NCBI RefSeq assembly: GCF_044762665.1
Contig: NZ_JBIWES010000003.1
Span: 186,001 to 250,000, forward strand
Direction of reading: 5' to 3'
Origin: Peribacillus frigoritolerans_B
GTDB taxonomy: Bacteria > Bacillota > Bacilli > Bacillales > DSM-1321
Length of the DNA: 64,000 nt
The notes beneath the pieces are model-generated. The model did no database searches, was not told where the DNA came from, and saw only the letters and a list, made by a program, of their open reading frames with translations. Made by a program: the position numbers and the translations under genes. Each line of letters begins with the position of its first letter. The stretch's first letter is position 1. Shown here one piece after another: positions 26,357 to 33,980 of the stretch.

Positions 26357-26382
26357 GGTTCGGAATGGTCTCACCCCGAACC
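26357..26382 (+). terminator. Possible terminator hairpin after the USP gene
   Basis: GGTTCGG pairs with CCGAACC across a 12-base loop, followed by ATGATTTT. The U-tract is weak. Confidence 0.4.
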
Positions 26383-26470
26383 ATGATTTTAAAGGAAAAC
26401 TTGATTATCCTTCATGTTTTTTACTTGTTTATACGGATGAAACCTCATTGCATTAAAGAAATTTGAGACA

Positions 26471-26576
26471 CACCTGCAAGAATAACTGGCTAGCCGAGAC
26501 CCTGCAGGCGCTTGCGGTGAGGAGGCTTGGCAGACAGTCAGCGGAAAGGGAGCGGATTTCTGAAATCAAGTGGAAC
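26471..26576 (+). repeat. Dispersed repeat, type A, opposite orientation
   Basis: The reverse complement of the A copies of the 20.5-kb array (ACTGGCTAGCCGAGACC, GGAGGCTTGGCAGACAGTC, GAGCGGATTTCTGAAATC). It is a solitary copy. Confidence 0.85.
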
Positions 26577-26598
26577 TTTTTTCATTTGTCTACAGTCT

Positions 26599-26631
26599 AA
26601 GGCCGGATTCTTATAGAATCCGGCCTTGTTG
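26599..26631. terminator. Strong hairpin terminator
   Basis: A 13-bp perfect stem (AAGGCCGGATTCT and complement) has a three-base loop and a GTTGTT tail. It may end read-through from the USP gene and also lies downstream of the structured minus-strand region at 26.7 kb. Confidence 0.75.
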
Positions 26632-26699
26632 TTAATAGGATTTTTTCAGTATTACATTTGGAGCAGCCGGAAAATACCGGGGTGCTAATTGCTGCCCAA

Positions 26700-26780
26700 A
26701 ACCTCATCCTGTATCAGTGCTAACTATCAGGTTCAAAATGCCTGAACCTGAACCGTTCACTCCCAGCATTTTGGCTCCTT
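26700..26780 (-). ncRNA. Structured region resembling a degenerate TPP riboswitch, orphan
   Basis: Read on the minus strand, GGAGCC then GCTGGGAG is followed by a perfect hairpin (CAGGTTCA / TGAACCTG) and TGAACCTGATAGTTAGCACT with a closing CAGGA. These resemble in order the GGGGTGCC, CTGAGA, and AACCTGAT...GTAGGGA parts of THI-box RNAs, but CTGAGA and GCGTAGGGA are not intact. No gene follows on that strand. It may be a decayed element or coincidence. Confidence 0.25.
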
Positions 26781-27044
26781 GTGGAAGTATTTAATTTTCG
26801 ATCATCGGTTAGAATATACTATTAGTTTCTCTAAATGATTAAAGAAACTGTACATGTCATCAAAACTCACTATTTTTACCATTTAATGTAAATATTATTT
26901 TGTTTATCCAACTTCTTTACAGACCTTCAATACACCTGCCGTTAACCAAGTTAGGTGGCTAAATACGACAATTTTTCTATAGACTCACTAAGGTTTGATT
27001 TGGTATCTTTATTAAGCCTAATTTACATTGGGGAGGGAATGGAC

Positions 27045-27932
27045 ATGGATAAACATTCGATATCAGCTGAAAAAGGCGCCTACATAAGCATTGCCGCTTA
27101 CATATTCTTGTCTGCTCTTAAATTGTCATTTGGTTATTTCGGTGACTCTAAAGGGCTTTGGGCTGATGGTTTAAATAATACCACCGACATCATCGCTTCC
27201 ATAGCCGTTTTGATTGGTTTGAAAATTTCAAAGAGACCTCCTGATGATAATCATTCATATGGTCATTTACGGGCGGAAACAGTAGCGTCGTTGGTAGCTG
27301 CCTTCATCATGATAACAGTGGGCCTTCAGGTTGTATTCAGTGCCATTGAATCCTTCTTTCACCAAGATTCAACAACCGTTCCCAGTATGCTGACCGGTTA
27401 TGTCGCTCTATTCTCTGCAATCTTCATGTATGGAATCTACCGTTATAACCTTTCTTTAAGTAAAAAAATCAACAGCTCTTCCATCTATGCCGTTGCACAG
27501 GATAATCGGTCCGACGCCCTTGTCAGTGTTGGAGCTTTCATTGGAATCATCGGTACTAAGATGGGAATCCCTTGGCTGGATGCAATAGCTGCAGCAGTCG
27601 TGGGGGTCATCATATGCAAAACGGCCTGGGATATCTTTCGTGATGCCTCCATCTCTTTAACCGATGGTTTCGACGAGCAGCTCCTGCAAAAGATCGGACA
27701 AACCATTATACTGACAGAGGGTGTTAAAGACATGAGTGAAATTAAAGCCCGGATGCACGGAAGTGAAATCCTTCTCGAAACTACCGTTCATGTCAACCCT
27801 CTTTTGACCGTCATTCAAGGTCATGATATTACAATTAAAATCGAAGAAAATCTTTTGAAGGAATATAATATCCAGCATGTAATCGTTCACATCGAACCAT
27901 ATGCATTTCATAAAAAAGGTAACCGTCATTAA
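27045..27932 (+). CDS. Cation diffusion facilitator (CDF) family exporter
   Basis: A 295-residue CDF transporter of the MamB/YdfM-like branch, exporting divalent metals such as Zn, Mn or Fe by proton antiport. Helix 2 carries the metal site (LWADGLNNTTDIIAS), the first loop contains DDNHSYGHLRAETV, helix 5 carries QDNRSDALVSVGAF, and a C-terminal cytoplasmic ferredoxin-like domain (from about residue 205) ends with a histidine-containing HVIVHIEPYAFH. The start is the ATG seven bases after GGGGAGGG; the frame extends upstream but has no site there. A terminator overlaps the stop codon. It is a clear paralog of the CzcD-like gene near 61 kb but belongs to a different subfamily. Confidence 0.92.
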   Translation: MDKHSISAEKGAYISIAAYIFLSALKLSFGYFGDSKGLWADGLNNTTDIIASIAVLIGLKISKRPPDDNHSYGHLRAETVASLVAAFIMITVGLQVVFSAIESFFHQDSTTVPSMLTGYVALFSAIFMYGIYRYNLSLSKKINSSSIYAVAQDNRSDALVSVGAFIGIIGTKMGIPWLDAIAAAVVGVIICKTAWDIFRDASISLTDGFDEQLLQKIGQTIILTEGVKDMSEIKARMHGSEILLETTVHVNPLLTVIQGHDITIKIEENLLKEYNIQHVIVHIEPYAFHKKGNRH

Positions 27933-27950
27933 CTGCGGATACCTTTTTTT
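27912..27950 (+). terminator. Rho-independent terminator overlapping the CDF stop codon
   Basis: AAAAAAGGTAACCG pairs with CGGATACCTTTTTTT with one mismatch; the stop codon lies in the loop. Confidence 0.75.
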
Positions 27951-28166
27951 GTTATTAATTCCTGTAATTACTGTAATAAAACTGTGTCAAAAAAAGGTAT
28001 TTATTGCTTAATTGCCGAATATTTATCCAATTGACACATGTTAAAAGAAGAGTAATCTGTTATCATGAAAACTATATGTAATTATTTTGATATTTTGTAA
28101 ATTTATTCAAATAAAGTACTTTCTGGGTCAAAAGTAAATTCATTTTCCTACAGTATGGAGGGCAAA

Positions 28167-29276
28167 ATGGTATCTAATCGAGAAATGACCATTCACTTTT
28201 TATCTTCTCAAAAAAACAGTATCATTTCCAAATGGAAAGATGAGTTGCTGCATTTACCGGACGGATATCTGGGGTATTTTAAAGGAGAGGTGGAAAATAT
28301 TTTTAACCTGCTAATGGATCAGCTTGGAAAATCGGACGCTGAACAAGACGATGTACTGAAGGTCGTAGGGGAAAAAATTACGGCTGATCGAGTTAGTAAG
28401 CAATTGGATATGGAAAATTTCTTTTCCACTGTAACCATCGGGAGATCCATCATCATAGAGCACATTTTGAATTCCGAAGCACCCAAGGAAGAAATATCGG
28501 ATCTAATTAAACAAGTAAATGTTTACTTCGATAAACTCATTCATTATGCATTATCCCATTATACCGAATTGAAAACGATGGAACTTGAAGAACGCTATCA
28601 ATTCATAAGCCCAAACCATAAAGACCGTTTGACACTCCTTGGCCAAATGACCTCAAGCTTTGTCCATGAATTCAGAAATCCACTGACTTCCATCATGGGA
28701 TTCATACAATTGTTACAGGCAGAACAACCTGAGATAAAATACCTTGATATCATTTCAAAGGAATTGGATCAGCTCAATTACCGGATCACACAATTTCTTA
28801 ATATTTCCAAAAAGGAAACTTCAACATCACAACCTGATCTATTTTCCATTGCTCAGCTTGTGAATGAGGTGATCGAATTTTTATATCCCAGCATTTTGGA
28901 AGTTAATGCTTCCATTACATGTAATATTGCCGAGGATGCCGTAATTTCCGGTTCCAAAGAAGAATTCCGTCAAGTTTTACTTAATATTATATTAAATGCT
29001 CTTGATGTGGTTGCAGGGATGCCTTCCCCATCCATTTACATTTCAGGCTCTGAATCACCACCCGGCATTCTTACTTTAAATATATCGAATAATGGGCCGA
29101 AGATACCTGACGACGTCCTGCCGAATATTTTTGAACCATTCATCACCACAAAAAAAAGGGGAACGGGATTGGGGTTATTCGTCTGTAAAGAAATCGTTTT
29201 AAAGCATCAAGGAACCATATCCTGTCACTCTACCGATTTCCTTACGACCTTTTCCATACAATTAAAAACTAAATAA
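28167..29276 (+). CDS. Soluble sensor histidine kinase (sporulation-kinase-like)
   Basis: A 369-residue cytosolic kinase with no membrane segment. Residues about 1-150 form a helical sensor region without recognisable PAS or GAF motifs (IISKWKDELLHLPDGYLGYF). The dimerisation domain has the H-box SSFVHEFRNPLTSIMGFIQL, closest to the Bacillus KinA-E class that feeds the Spo0F phosphorelay. The ATPase domain has the N-box LLNIILNALDVV and the GTGLGLFVCKEI G2 box. GGAGGG lies about four bases before the ATG (MVSNRE). No response regulator is adjacent, again like the phosphorelay kinases. A role in sporulation or stress timing is inference. Confidence 0.85.
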   Translation: MVSNREMTIHFLSSQKNSIISKWKDELLHLPDGYLGYFKGEVENIFNLLMDQLGKSDAEQDDVLKVVGEKITADRVSKQLDMENFFSTVTIGRSIIIEHILNSEAPKEEISDLIKQVNVYFDKLIHYALSHYTELKTMELEERYQFISPNHKDRLTLLGQMTSSFVHEFRNPLTSIMGFIQLLQAEQPEIKYLDIISKELDQLNYRITQFLNISKKETSTSQPDLFSIAQLVNEVIEFLYPSILEVNASITCNIAEDAVISGSKEEFRQVLLNIILNALDVVAGMPSPSIYISGSESPPGILTLNISNNGPKIPDDVLPNIFEPFITTKKRGTGLGLFVCKEIVLKHQGTISCHSTDFLTTFSIQLKTK

Positions 29277-29486
29277 TGGATAATTATCCTTTTTTCCTTA
29301 GGCTTTTAGTGTGAAATTTTTGACTGATTGACGTCCAGTTACTTATACTAATAGGAAGGTTCCACTACTAATCGAGGTGAATGATCCTATAGATTGAAAA
29401 TAAAAACCATAATAATTTCATACAAGATAGACGATACTTATTTTTCCATCTAACATTTTAATATCATTTCATTCATTATTGGTTTT

Positions 29487-29549
29487 GGGAGGTGACTGGG
29501 ATAATTAAATCGTTCGGCACATCTGGCGATTCAAGTCCCACACTAATTG
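29487..29549 (+). promoter_or_regulatory. Hairpin leader between Shine-Dalgarno and TTG start of first CNNM gene
   Basis: GGGAGG (29487-29492) is the only strong ribosome-binding site, yet it lies more than 50 bases before the TTG. The bases between fold: TGGGA (29497-29501) pairs with TCCCA (29536-29540), the outer GTG with CAC, and the inner AATCG with CGATT. Folding leaves only TAA between helix and TTG. An in-frame stop directly precedes the TTG, excluding an upstream start. Confidence 0.55.
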
Positions 29550-30878
29550 GACATATTAAGTTTTTTATTTGTCATTATTTTAATTGCTTTAACAGCCTTT
29601 TTTGTAGCTTCGGAATTTTCGATCATAAGGGTTCGTAGCTCTAGGATCGATCAATTGATTGAAGAGGGAAACAAAAAAGCCATAGCGGCAAAGAAGGTTA
29701 CATCCGATCTTGATGAATACCTATCCGCGACACAGCTTGGAATTACCGTTACTGCCCTTGGATTGGGGTGGCTGGGACAACCGACCGTCCTTAAATTGGT
29801 TGGCCCCTTATTCAATGCCTTGAATATCCCTCAAGAAGTCACAAACATTCTGACATTTGTCATTTCATTTTCCCTGATAACGTTCCTGAATGTGGTTGTT
29901 GGTGAATTGGCTCCAAAGACGGTTGCCATCCAAAAGGCTGAGCAAGTGACCTTGGCAATTGCCGGCCCGCTGATTTTTTTCCATAAGATAGCCTTTCCCT
30001 TCATCTGGGCCTTGAATCATTCTTCCCGATTCGTTGTCGGATTATTTGGCTTTAAGCCAGCATCCGAAAGCGAAATAGCCCATACGGAAGAAGAATTGCG
30101 TTTCATCCTATCAGATAGCTATAAAAGCGGGGAGATTAACCAGTCGGAATTTAAATATGTAAATAACATCTTTGAATTCGATGATCGTGTTGCCAAAGAA
30201 ATCATGGTTCCAAGGACAGAAATCATGACCATATCCAAGGATGAAACGGTACAGGAATTCGTCGATGTAGCCAAATTGGAAAAGTACACTCGATATCCTG
30301 TTGTCGAAGGTGATAAAGACCATGTCATCGGCTTAGTGAACTTAAAGGAAGTTTTCTCGGATCTTATTAAGAACCGGGAAATCCATATCAAAGCGATTGA
30401 AAATTACGCTCGTCCGATCATCCGGGTAATGGAAAATATACCAATTCACGATTTGCTGTTAAAAATGCAAAAAGAACGCATTCATATGGCTATTTTGATG
30501 GATGAATACGGCGGAACTTCCGGACTTGTCACAGTCGAGGATATCCTCGAGGAAATCGTTGGGGAAATTCGCGATGAATTCGATATCGATGAAGTTGCCT
30601 CAATCAGGAAAATTAATGATGGACATTATATTTTAGACTCTAAACTTCTTGTAAAGGAAGTGAATGATCTACTTGGCATTCACTTGGAAGAAGATGATGT
30701 CGATACTATAGGCGGATGGGTCCTTACTGAAAACTATGATGTGAAGGTAGGGGACATCATGGAAAGAGACGGATTCTGCTTTAAAGTGATTGAAATGGAA
30801 GATCACGCCATTCGTTCTATTGAGGTCACAAAAAAGGTCGTACAGCTTCCTTTGGGAGAAGACCTTACCCAAGGATAA
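29547..30878 (+). CDS. CNNM/CorC family membrane protein (hemolysin C-like, MpfA type)
   Basis: A 443-residue CNNM-family protein, in Bacillus subtilis represented by MpfA and its paralogs, linked to magnesium efflux. It has an N-terminal DUF21 membrane domain (residues about 1-190; ASEFSIIRVRSSRIDQL, GITVTALGLGWLGQPT, VVGELAPKTVAIQ), a CBS pair (about 210-345; MVPRTEIMTISKD, and DEYGGTSGLVTVEDILEEIVG) and a C-terminal CorC/HlyC domain (about 355-435). The TTG start is supported by an in-frame TAA just upstream and by the identical start context of the paralog at 34 kb. The leader folds into a hairpin. A terminator shared with the convergent DedA gene follows. Confidence 0.93.
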   Translation: MDILSFLFVIILIALTAFFVASEFSIIRVRSSRIDQLIEEGNKKAIAAKKVTSDLDEYLSATQLGITVTALGLGWLGQPTVLKLVGPLFNALNIPQEVTNILTFVISFSLITFLNVVVGELAPKTVAIQKAEQVTLAIAGPLIFFHKIAFPFIWALNHSSRFVVGLFGFKPASESEIAHTEEELRFILSDSYKSGEINQSEFKYVNNIFEFDDRVAKEIMVPRTEIMTISKDETVQEFVDVAKLEKYTRYPVVEGDKDHVIGLVNLKEVFSDLIKNREIHIKAIENYARPIIRVMENIPIHDLLLKMQKERIHMAILMDEYGGTSGLVTVEDILEEIVGEIRDEFDIDEVASIRKINDGHYILDSKLLVKEVNDLLGIHLEEDDVDTIGGWVLTENYDVKVGDIMERDGFCFKVIEMEDHAIRSIEVTKKVVQLPLGEDLTQG

Positions 30879-30884
30879 TGATTA

Positions 30885-30923
30885 AAAACAGCCACGTAAT
30901 AGGTTATTTTACGTGGCTGTTTT
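30885..30923. terminator. Strong bidirectional terminator
   Basis: A 15-bp perfect stem (AAAACAGCCACGTAA and complement) with a nine-base loop and T-runs on both strands, between convergent CNNM and DedA genes. Confidence 0.95.
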
Positions 30924-30933
30924 TTCGATTTGT

Positions 30934-31566
30934 TCATTTATCGGGAAACCGTCCCACTTTTTTGACCGTTACGATTGGAGGTGTGCTCTTTTTTTTCCAT
31001 AAGATATACAGCACGATAAAGATAAAGGAAAAACCAGCAGCCGGAATAAGATAAGGTTCAGTTATTTCCCGGATTTGCTGCCAATTCTCGCCGAGGATCC
31101 TTCCTAAGGTCAGGAACAATATGGTCCAAGGTATGACAGCCGCAACCGTATAAAATATAAACTTCCATACGGACATCCTCGCAATTCCAGCAGGGATGGA
31201 AATAGCATGGCGAACCACCGGAATGAATCGAGCCGTAAAAACCACGCCTACGCCATAACGCTTAAACCACTCTTCAGCATTTACAATATGATTTTCTTTA
31301 ATTAGAATATATTTTCCATATTTCAAGAGAAAGGGCCTGCCTCCATAATAACCAGCCCAATAGAGAAATAATTGTGCCATCGTCCCGCCGGCCACACCTG
31401 CAAGAACAGCTCCCCAAAAATTCATTTTCCCCAGGCCGACCACATAACCACCGTATCCGAGAACAAGCTCACTCGGGATGATTTCAACCATCAGCCCCAA
31501 TAAAATCCCGATATATCCCATTTCCGCAAACCAATTCAATATCGTCATAATAAGCTGTGATATCAT
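30934..31566 (-). CDS. DedA family membrane protein
   Basis: A 210-residue DedA/VTT-domain protein; family members act as lipid scramblases or transporters, for example of undecaprenyl phosphate or phosphatidylethanolamine. It has the membrane-embedded acidic and glycine-rich parts EIIPSELVLGYGGYVVG, GTMAQLFLYWAGYYGGR, and the arginine-containing re-entrant motif FTARFIPVVRHAISIPAG. Four to five hydrophobic segments are visible, and a basic C-terminal tail follows the last helix. AAGGGGAG precedes the ATG at nine bases. The specific lipid cannot be told from sequence. Confidence 0.92.
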   Translation of the reverse strand: MISQLIMTILNWFAEMGYIGILLGLMVEIIPSELVLGYGGYVVGLGKMNFWGAVLAGVAGGTMAQLFLYWAGYYGGRPFLLKYGKYILIKENHIVNAEEWFKRYGVGVVFTARFIPVVRHAISIPAGIARMSVWKFIFYTVAAVIPWTILFLTLGRILGENWQQIREITEPYLIPAAGFSFIFIVLYILWKKKSTPPIVTVKKVGRFPDK

Positions 31567-31685
31567 GCTATCGGACTCCCCTTACCGCTAAATTCAAATT
31601 GTTTGTCCTTCTATCCTATTCAGCTCATGACGTTCTATTCGATTTTTCATATCCAGTTTCACAAGCATCACATTTAGGAATGCAT

Positions 31686-31717
31686 AAAAAAAGACCAGCT
31701 GCTATGTACTCCGGTCT
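31686..31717 (-). terminator. Rho-independent terminator after the 50-residue ORF
   Basis: On the minus strand AGACCGG pairs with CTGGTCT (one G-T pair) across a 12-base loop and is followed by seven T residues. Confidence 0.7.
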
Positions 31718-31735
31718 CTTTACATCAATATTCTT

Positions 31736-31888
31736 TTAGTTCCCCTTTTGGGGAAAATTGAGAAAAACAGCGGTGGTGAGTAAGGATGAATCATTTTGTG
31801 AAACATTAGTGAAAATCTCCTGCCGTGATTTCGTTTTTTCAATATGAATCCCGAGATCTTTATACTTGTTGATTATTTGATTATTCAT
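31736..31888 (-). CDS. 50-residue protein, unknown
   Basis: Starts MNNQIINKYKDLGIHIEKTK and ends in NFPQKGN. AAAGGGAGGG lies five bases before the ATG, an excellent ribosome-binding site, and a rho-independent terminator begins 19 bases after the stop, so this is very probably a real single-gene unit. No cysteines, signal peptide or membrane segment; an amphipathic basic N-terminal half is followed by a polar Ser/Thr-rich part. I recognise no family. It lies between DedA and a YtkA-like lipoprotein gene on the same strand. Confidence 0.65.
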   Translation of the reverse strand: MNNQIINKYKDLGIHIEKTKSRQEIFTNVSQNDSSLLTTAVFLNFPQKGN

Positions 31889-31980
31889 GCTCACCCTCCC
31901 TTTCTGCTGTACCGTTATCCTTTAACTTCCCATTTAACGAAGTGATAAAACCTGTTTAAACAATTCGATCTAAAAAACAA

Positions 31981-32694
31981 TCAATTGACTTGAATGGTCT
32001 GCAGTTGATGTTCATGCACTTCGTCTTTTTCAACATGTACCTGCACCTTATAGGTTCCCGCTTCTTCGAAAGATACCTTATTTAGATATGTTCCATTTCC
32101 ATCTTCTTCAGCTTTGGTGAAATGACTTTCTTCACTGCCTTCCTTCCACACCTCGAAATTCACATCTGCATTTGTCAGTGGCTTCCCATTCAATTCAACT
32201 GTCGCTTCAAAGTTCGAACTGTTTCCTGCCTTTACAGGGTTACTTTGAAACTCGATAGATACATCCGTACTAGGATGAACCGATGCACCTTCACTTTCAT
32301 GTTCTGGAACGACAACTTCTTTTTCAGGCATTACATGAAGGCCTTCAGCCGTTACATGGGAGACTACAATATATTTGCCTTGTTCTTCAAAAGTATGCAT
32401 CACTTGATACATGCCACTTCCAGTATTCTTTGCTTCAAGCATTTCCCGTTTATCCTGTCCGGACTTTCTCACTTCAAACAGTACCACATCAGCTTCATTC
32501 ACCAATTGGCTTCCCTGTTTCACTGTCGTTTCAAGAATGACTTCTTTTCCTGGCTCCAATTTCCCTTTAATGACAATCGATGCATCCATCGATTCTGGAA
32601 CAGCACTGTTCACTTCCTTATCCTCTGGCATTTCAGATTCTTGACACCCTGCCAACATGACTAACAAAGCAGTGCACATATAAAGTTTTTTCAT
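31981..32694 (-). CDS. Lipoprotein with two YtkA/FixH-like domains
   Basis: A 237-residue lipoprotein. The signal peptide ends in the lipobox VMLAGC with cysteine near residue 17. Two tandem immunoglobulin-like YtkA domains follow (about 38-125 and 140-235), each with the pattern 'SIVIKGKLEPGKEVILETTV ... F-E-V-x-K ... GMYQVMHTFEEQGKYIVVSHV'. A histidine-rich linker (PEHESEGASVHPS) and the C-terminal HVEKDEVHEHQLQ could bind metal. The family is found near copper and cytochrome oxidase functions, but the role in Bacilli is unknown. AAAGGGAAG precedes the ATG. Confidence 0.85.
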   Translation of the reverse strand: MKKLYMCTALLVMLAGCQESEMPEDKEVNSAVPESMDASIVIKGKLEPGKEVILETTVKQGSQLVNEADVVLFEVRKSGQDKREMLEAKNTGSGMYQVMHTFEEQGKYIVVSHVTAEGLHVMPEKEVVVPEHESEGASVHPSTDVSIEFQSNPVKAGNSSNFEATVELNGKPLTNADVNFEVWKEGSEESHFTKAEEDGNGTYLNKVSFEEAGTYKVQVHVEKDEVHEHQLQTIQVN

Positions 32695-32788
32695 ATGAAC
32701 TTCCCTTTACTATTTATTAGACTAAAAATCTGTCCTCTTCATATTGCCCATCCTTTCCTTTTTTCTGATTTTTATACATAATTTAAGA

Positions 32789-33361
32789 TCAAATAGTTCG
32801 CATCACGGTGACTGAAGTCAGCATGGCTACCGCGATGATCGTTAAAAATGAATATAAAAAGATTGAAGTCCCCACAACGCTCAATCCGCAAAGCAGTACA
32901 CATCCATCAATGAAAAAAATAAGCAGACCTACATTGAGTCCACTCTTCCTGGAAATGATCTGTGCCAACATATCCGTTCCGCCTGTAGAGGTCCCATACC
33001 GAAGCATCAAGCCGATTCCAAGTCCAATCAACCCTCCCCCGATAATCGCACTTACATAAATGGGAAGGTTCCATCCTGTGACGGCGTCGGAAAAAATATC
33101 GATGCATAAAGAGGAAAAAAGCAAGCCATGCAAGCTGTTCAGAAATAATTTTTTTTCAAAATACCAAGCATATATATATAATGGAATGCTGCTCAAAATC
33201 ACACCCAGTCCAGTCGGAAGTCCTATATAGTAATGAAAAATCAGCCCAATCCCTATCATGCCGCCATCCAATAAATGATAAGGTATCAGAAAAAAATTGA
33301 TTCCCACACCCACTAGCATGCTGCCGGCAATGATCGCTGCCATCCTTTCCATGATTTTCAT
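32789..33361 (-). CDS. YitT-family membrane protein without the C-terminal domain
   Basis: A 190-residue membrane protein with five or six hydrophobic segments of the YitT/DUF161 type (GVGINFFLIPYHLLDGGMIG, GLGIGLMLRYGTSTGGTDML). Typical YitT proteins continue into a cytoplasmic DUF2179 domain of roughly 90 residues; here the frame stops right after the last helix (VAMLTSVTVMRTI). This is a short-form member or a C-terminally truncated one. I see no DUF2179-like sequence downstream. AAAGGGG overlaps the GTG at 33370, so the ATG (MKIMERM) is the better start. The transported substrate is unknown. Confidence 0.82.
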   Translation of the reverse strand: MKIMERMAAIIAGSMLVGVGINFFLIPYHLLDGGMIGIGLIFHYYIGLPTGLGVILSSIPLYIYAWYFEKKLFLNSLHGLLFSSLCIDIFSDAVTGWNLPIYVSAIIGGGLIGLGIGLMLRYGTSTGGTDMLAQIISRKSGLNVGLLIFFIDGCVLLCGLSVVGTSIFLYSFLTIIAVAMLTSVTVMRTI

Positions 33362-33657
33362 GGCTGCCACCCCCTTTGATTCTTGCTTTTAAAACTTGTC
33401 TTGGTTTCTATAGAATATGTTTGTACCATCCAAAAAATAATGAACTGACCAATTTTTTATGAAACGGCCTCTAGTTTTCTGAATATTCTATAATATGTTA
33501 CAATAAAGTAGAGAAAACAGTCAAAAACAGCTAATTATTAGCTCAAATTGATCCTTTACAAGCAATTTACCGGATTTAAGGTGCAGTAAGCTGTTTGACT
33601 GAATGATTAACTCTTTCTATAATGAAAGTATTTAATTAATTAGATTGAGGTGATTTG

Positions 33658-33875
33658 ATGGGGCATTAAAGAATGTTCGTTTTGACGGACGGACGCTGCT
33701 TTGCGTAACGGATATGGGCATCCTTTTGGAAAATGGCTGCACTCCTTCAGACAGAAATTCTTCTATTTCCCGTCTACGCATCGCTAATCGGCATATACTA
33801 TTATTCTCTTCATCACTTAAAGATATGGGAGTTCAAGCGGCTGCACATCTATTACCACAGGCTTTTTTGAAGTAA
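33658..33875 (+). pseudogene. Short ORF apparently split by a one-base frameshift in a G run
   Basis: GAGGTG lies before the ATG at 33658, but that frame stops after three codons. From the G run (33660-33663) the neighbouring frame is open for about 72 codons and reads protein-like (ALKNVRFDGRTLLCVTD, then GILLENGCTPSDRN and SLKDMGVQAAAHLLP) to a TAA at 33873. One extra G would join the two into MGALKNVRFDG. An in-frame ATG at 33714 could alternatively start a 53-residue protein. It precedes the second CNNM gene. Confidence 0.45.
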
Positions 33876-33930
33876 TCCCAAAAATATTCAGCACGGCAAA
33901 AAAAATATACTTGTATATTTTAAAAATGTA

Positions 33931-33980
33931 GGAGGTGTACTCCTTATTCGTCTCGAAGGCGAGTTAAGGGAGACTATTTG
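33931..33980 (+). promoter_or_regulatory. Hairpin leader between Shine-Dalgarno and TTG start of second CNNM gene
   Basis: GGAGGTG (33931-33937) is followed by a hairpin: GT pairs with AC, CTCC with GGAG, TT with AA, and the apical CTCG-AAGG-CGAG. Three bases (TAT) separate the helix from the TTG. Unlike the first CNNM leader, the descending arm itself contains AAGGGAG five bases before the start, so folding could also hide a second ribosome-binding site. Confidence 0.55.

Noticed and set aside
33540..33930. Mg-sensing (M-box) riboswitch upstream of the second CNNM gene
   Set aside because: Only isolated words (for example ACGCTGCT) match; the conserved order of the M-box is absent and part of the region reads as protein.
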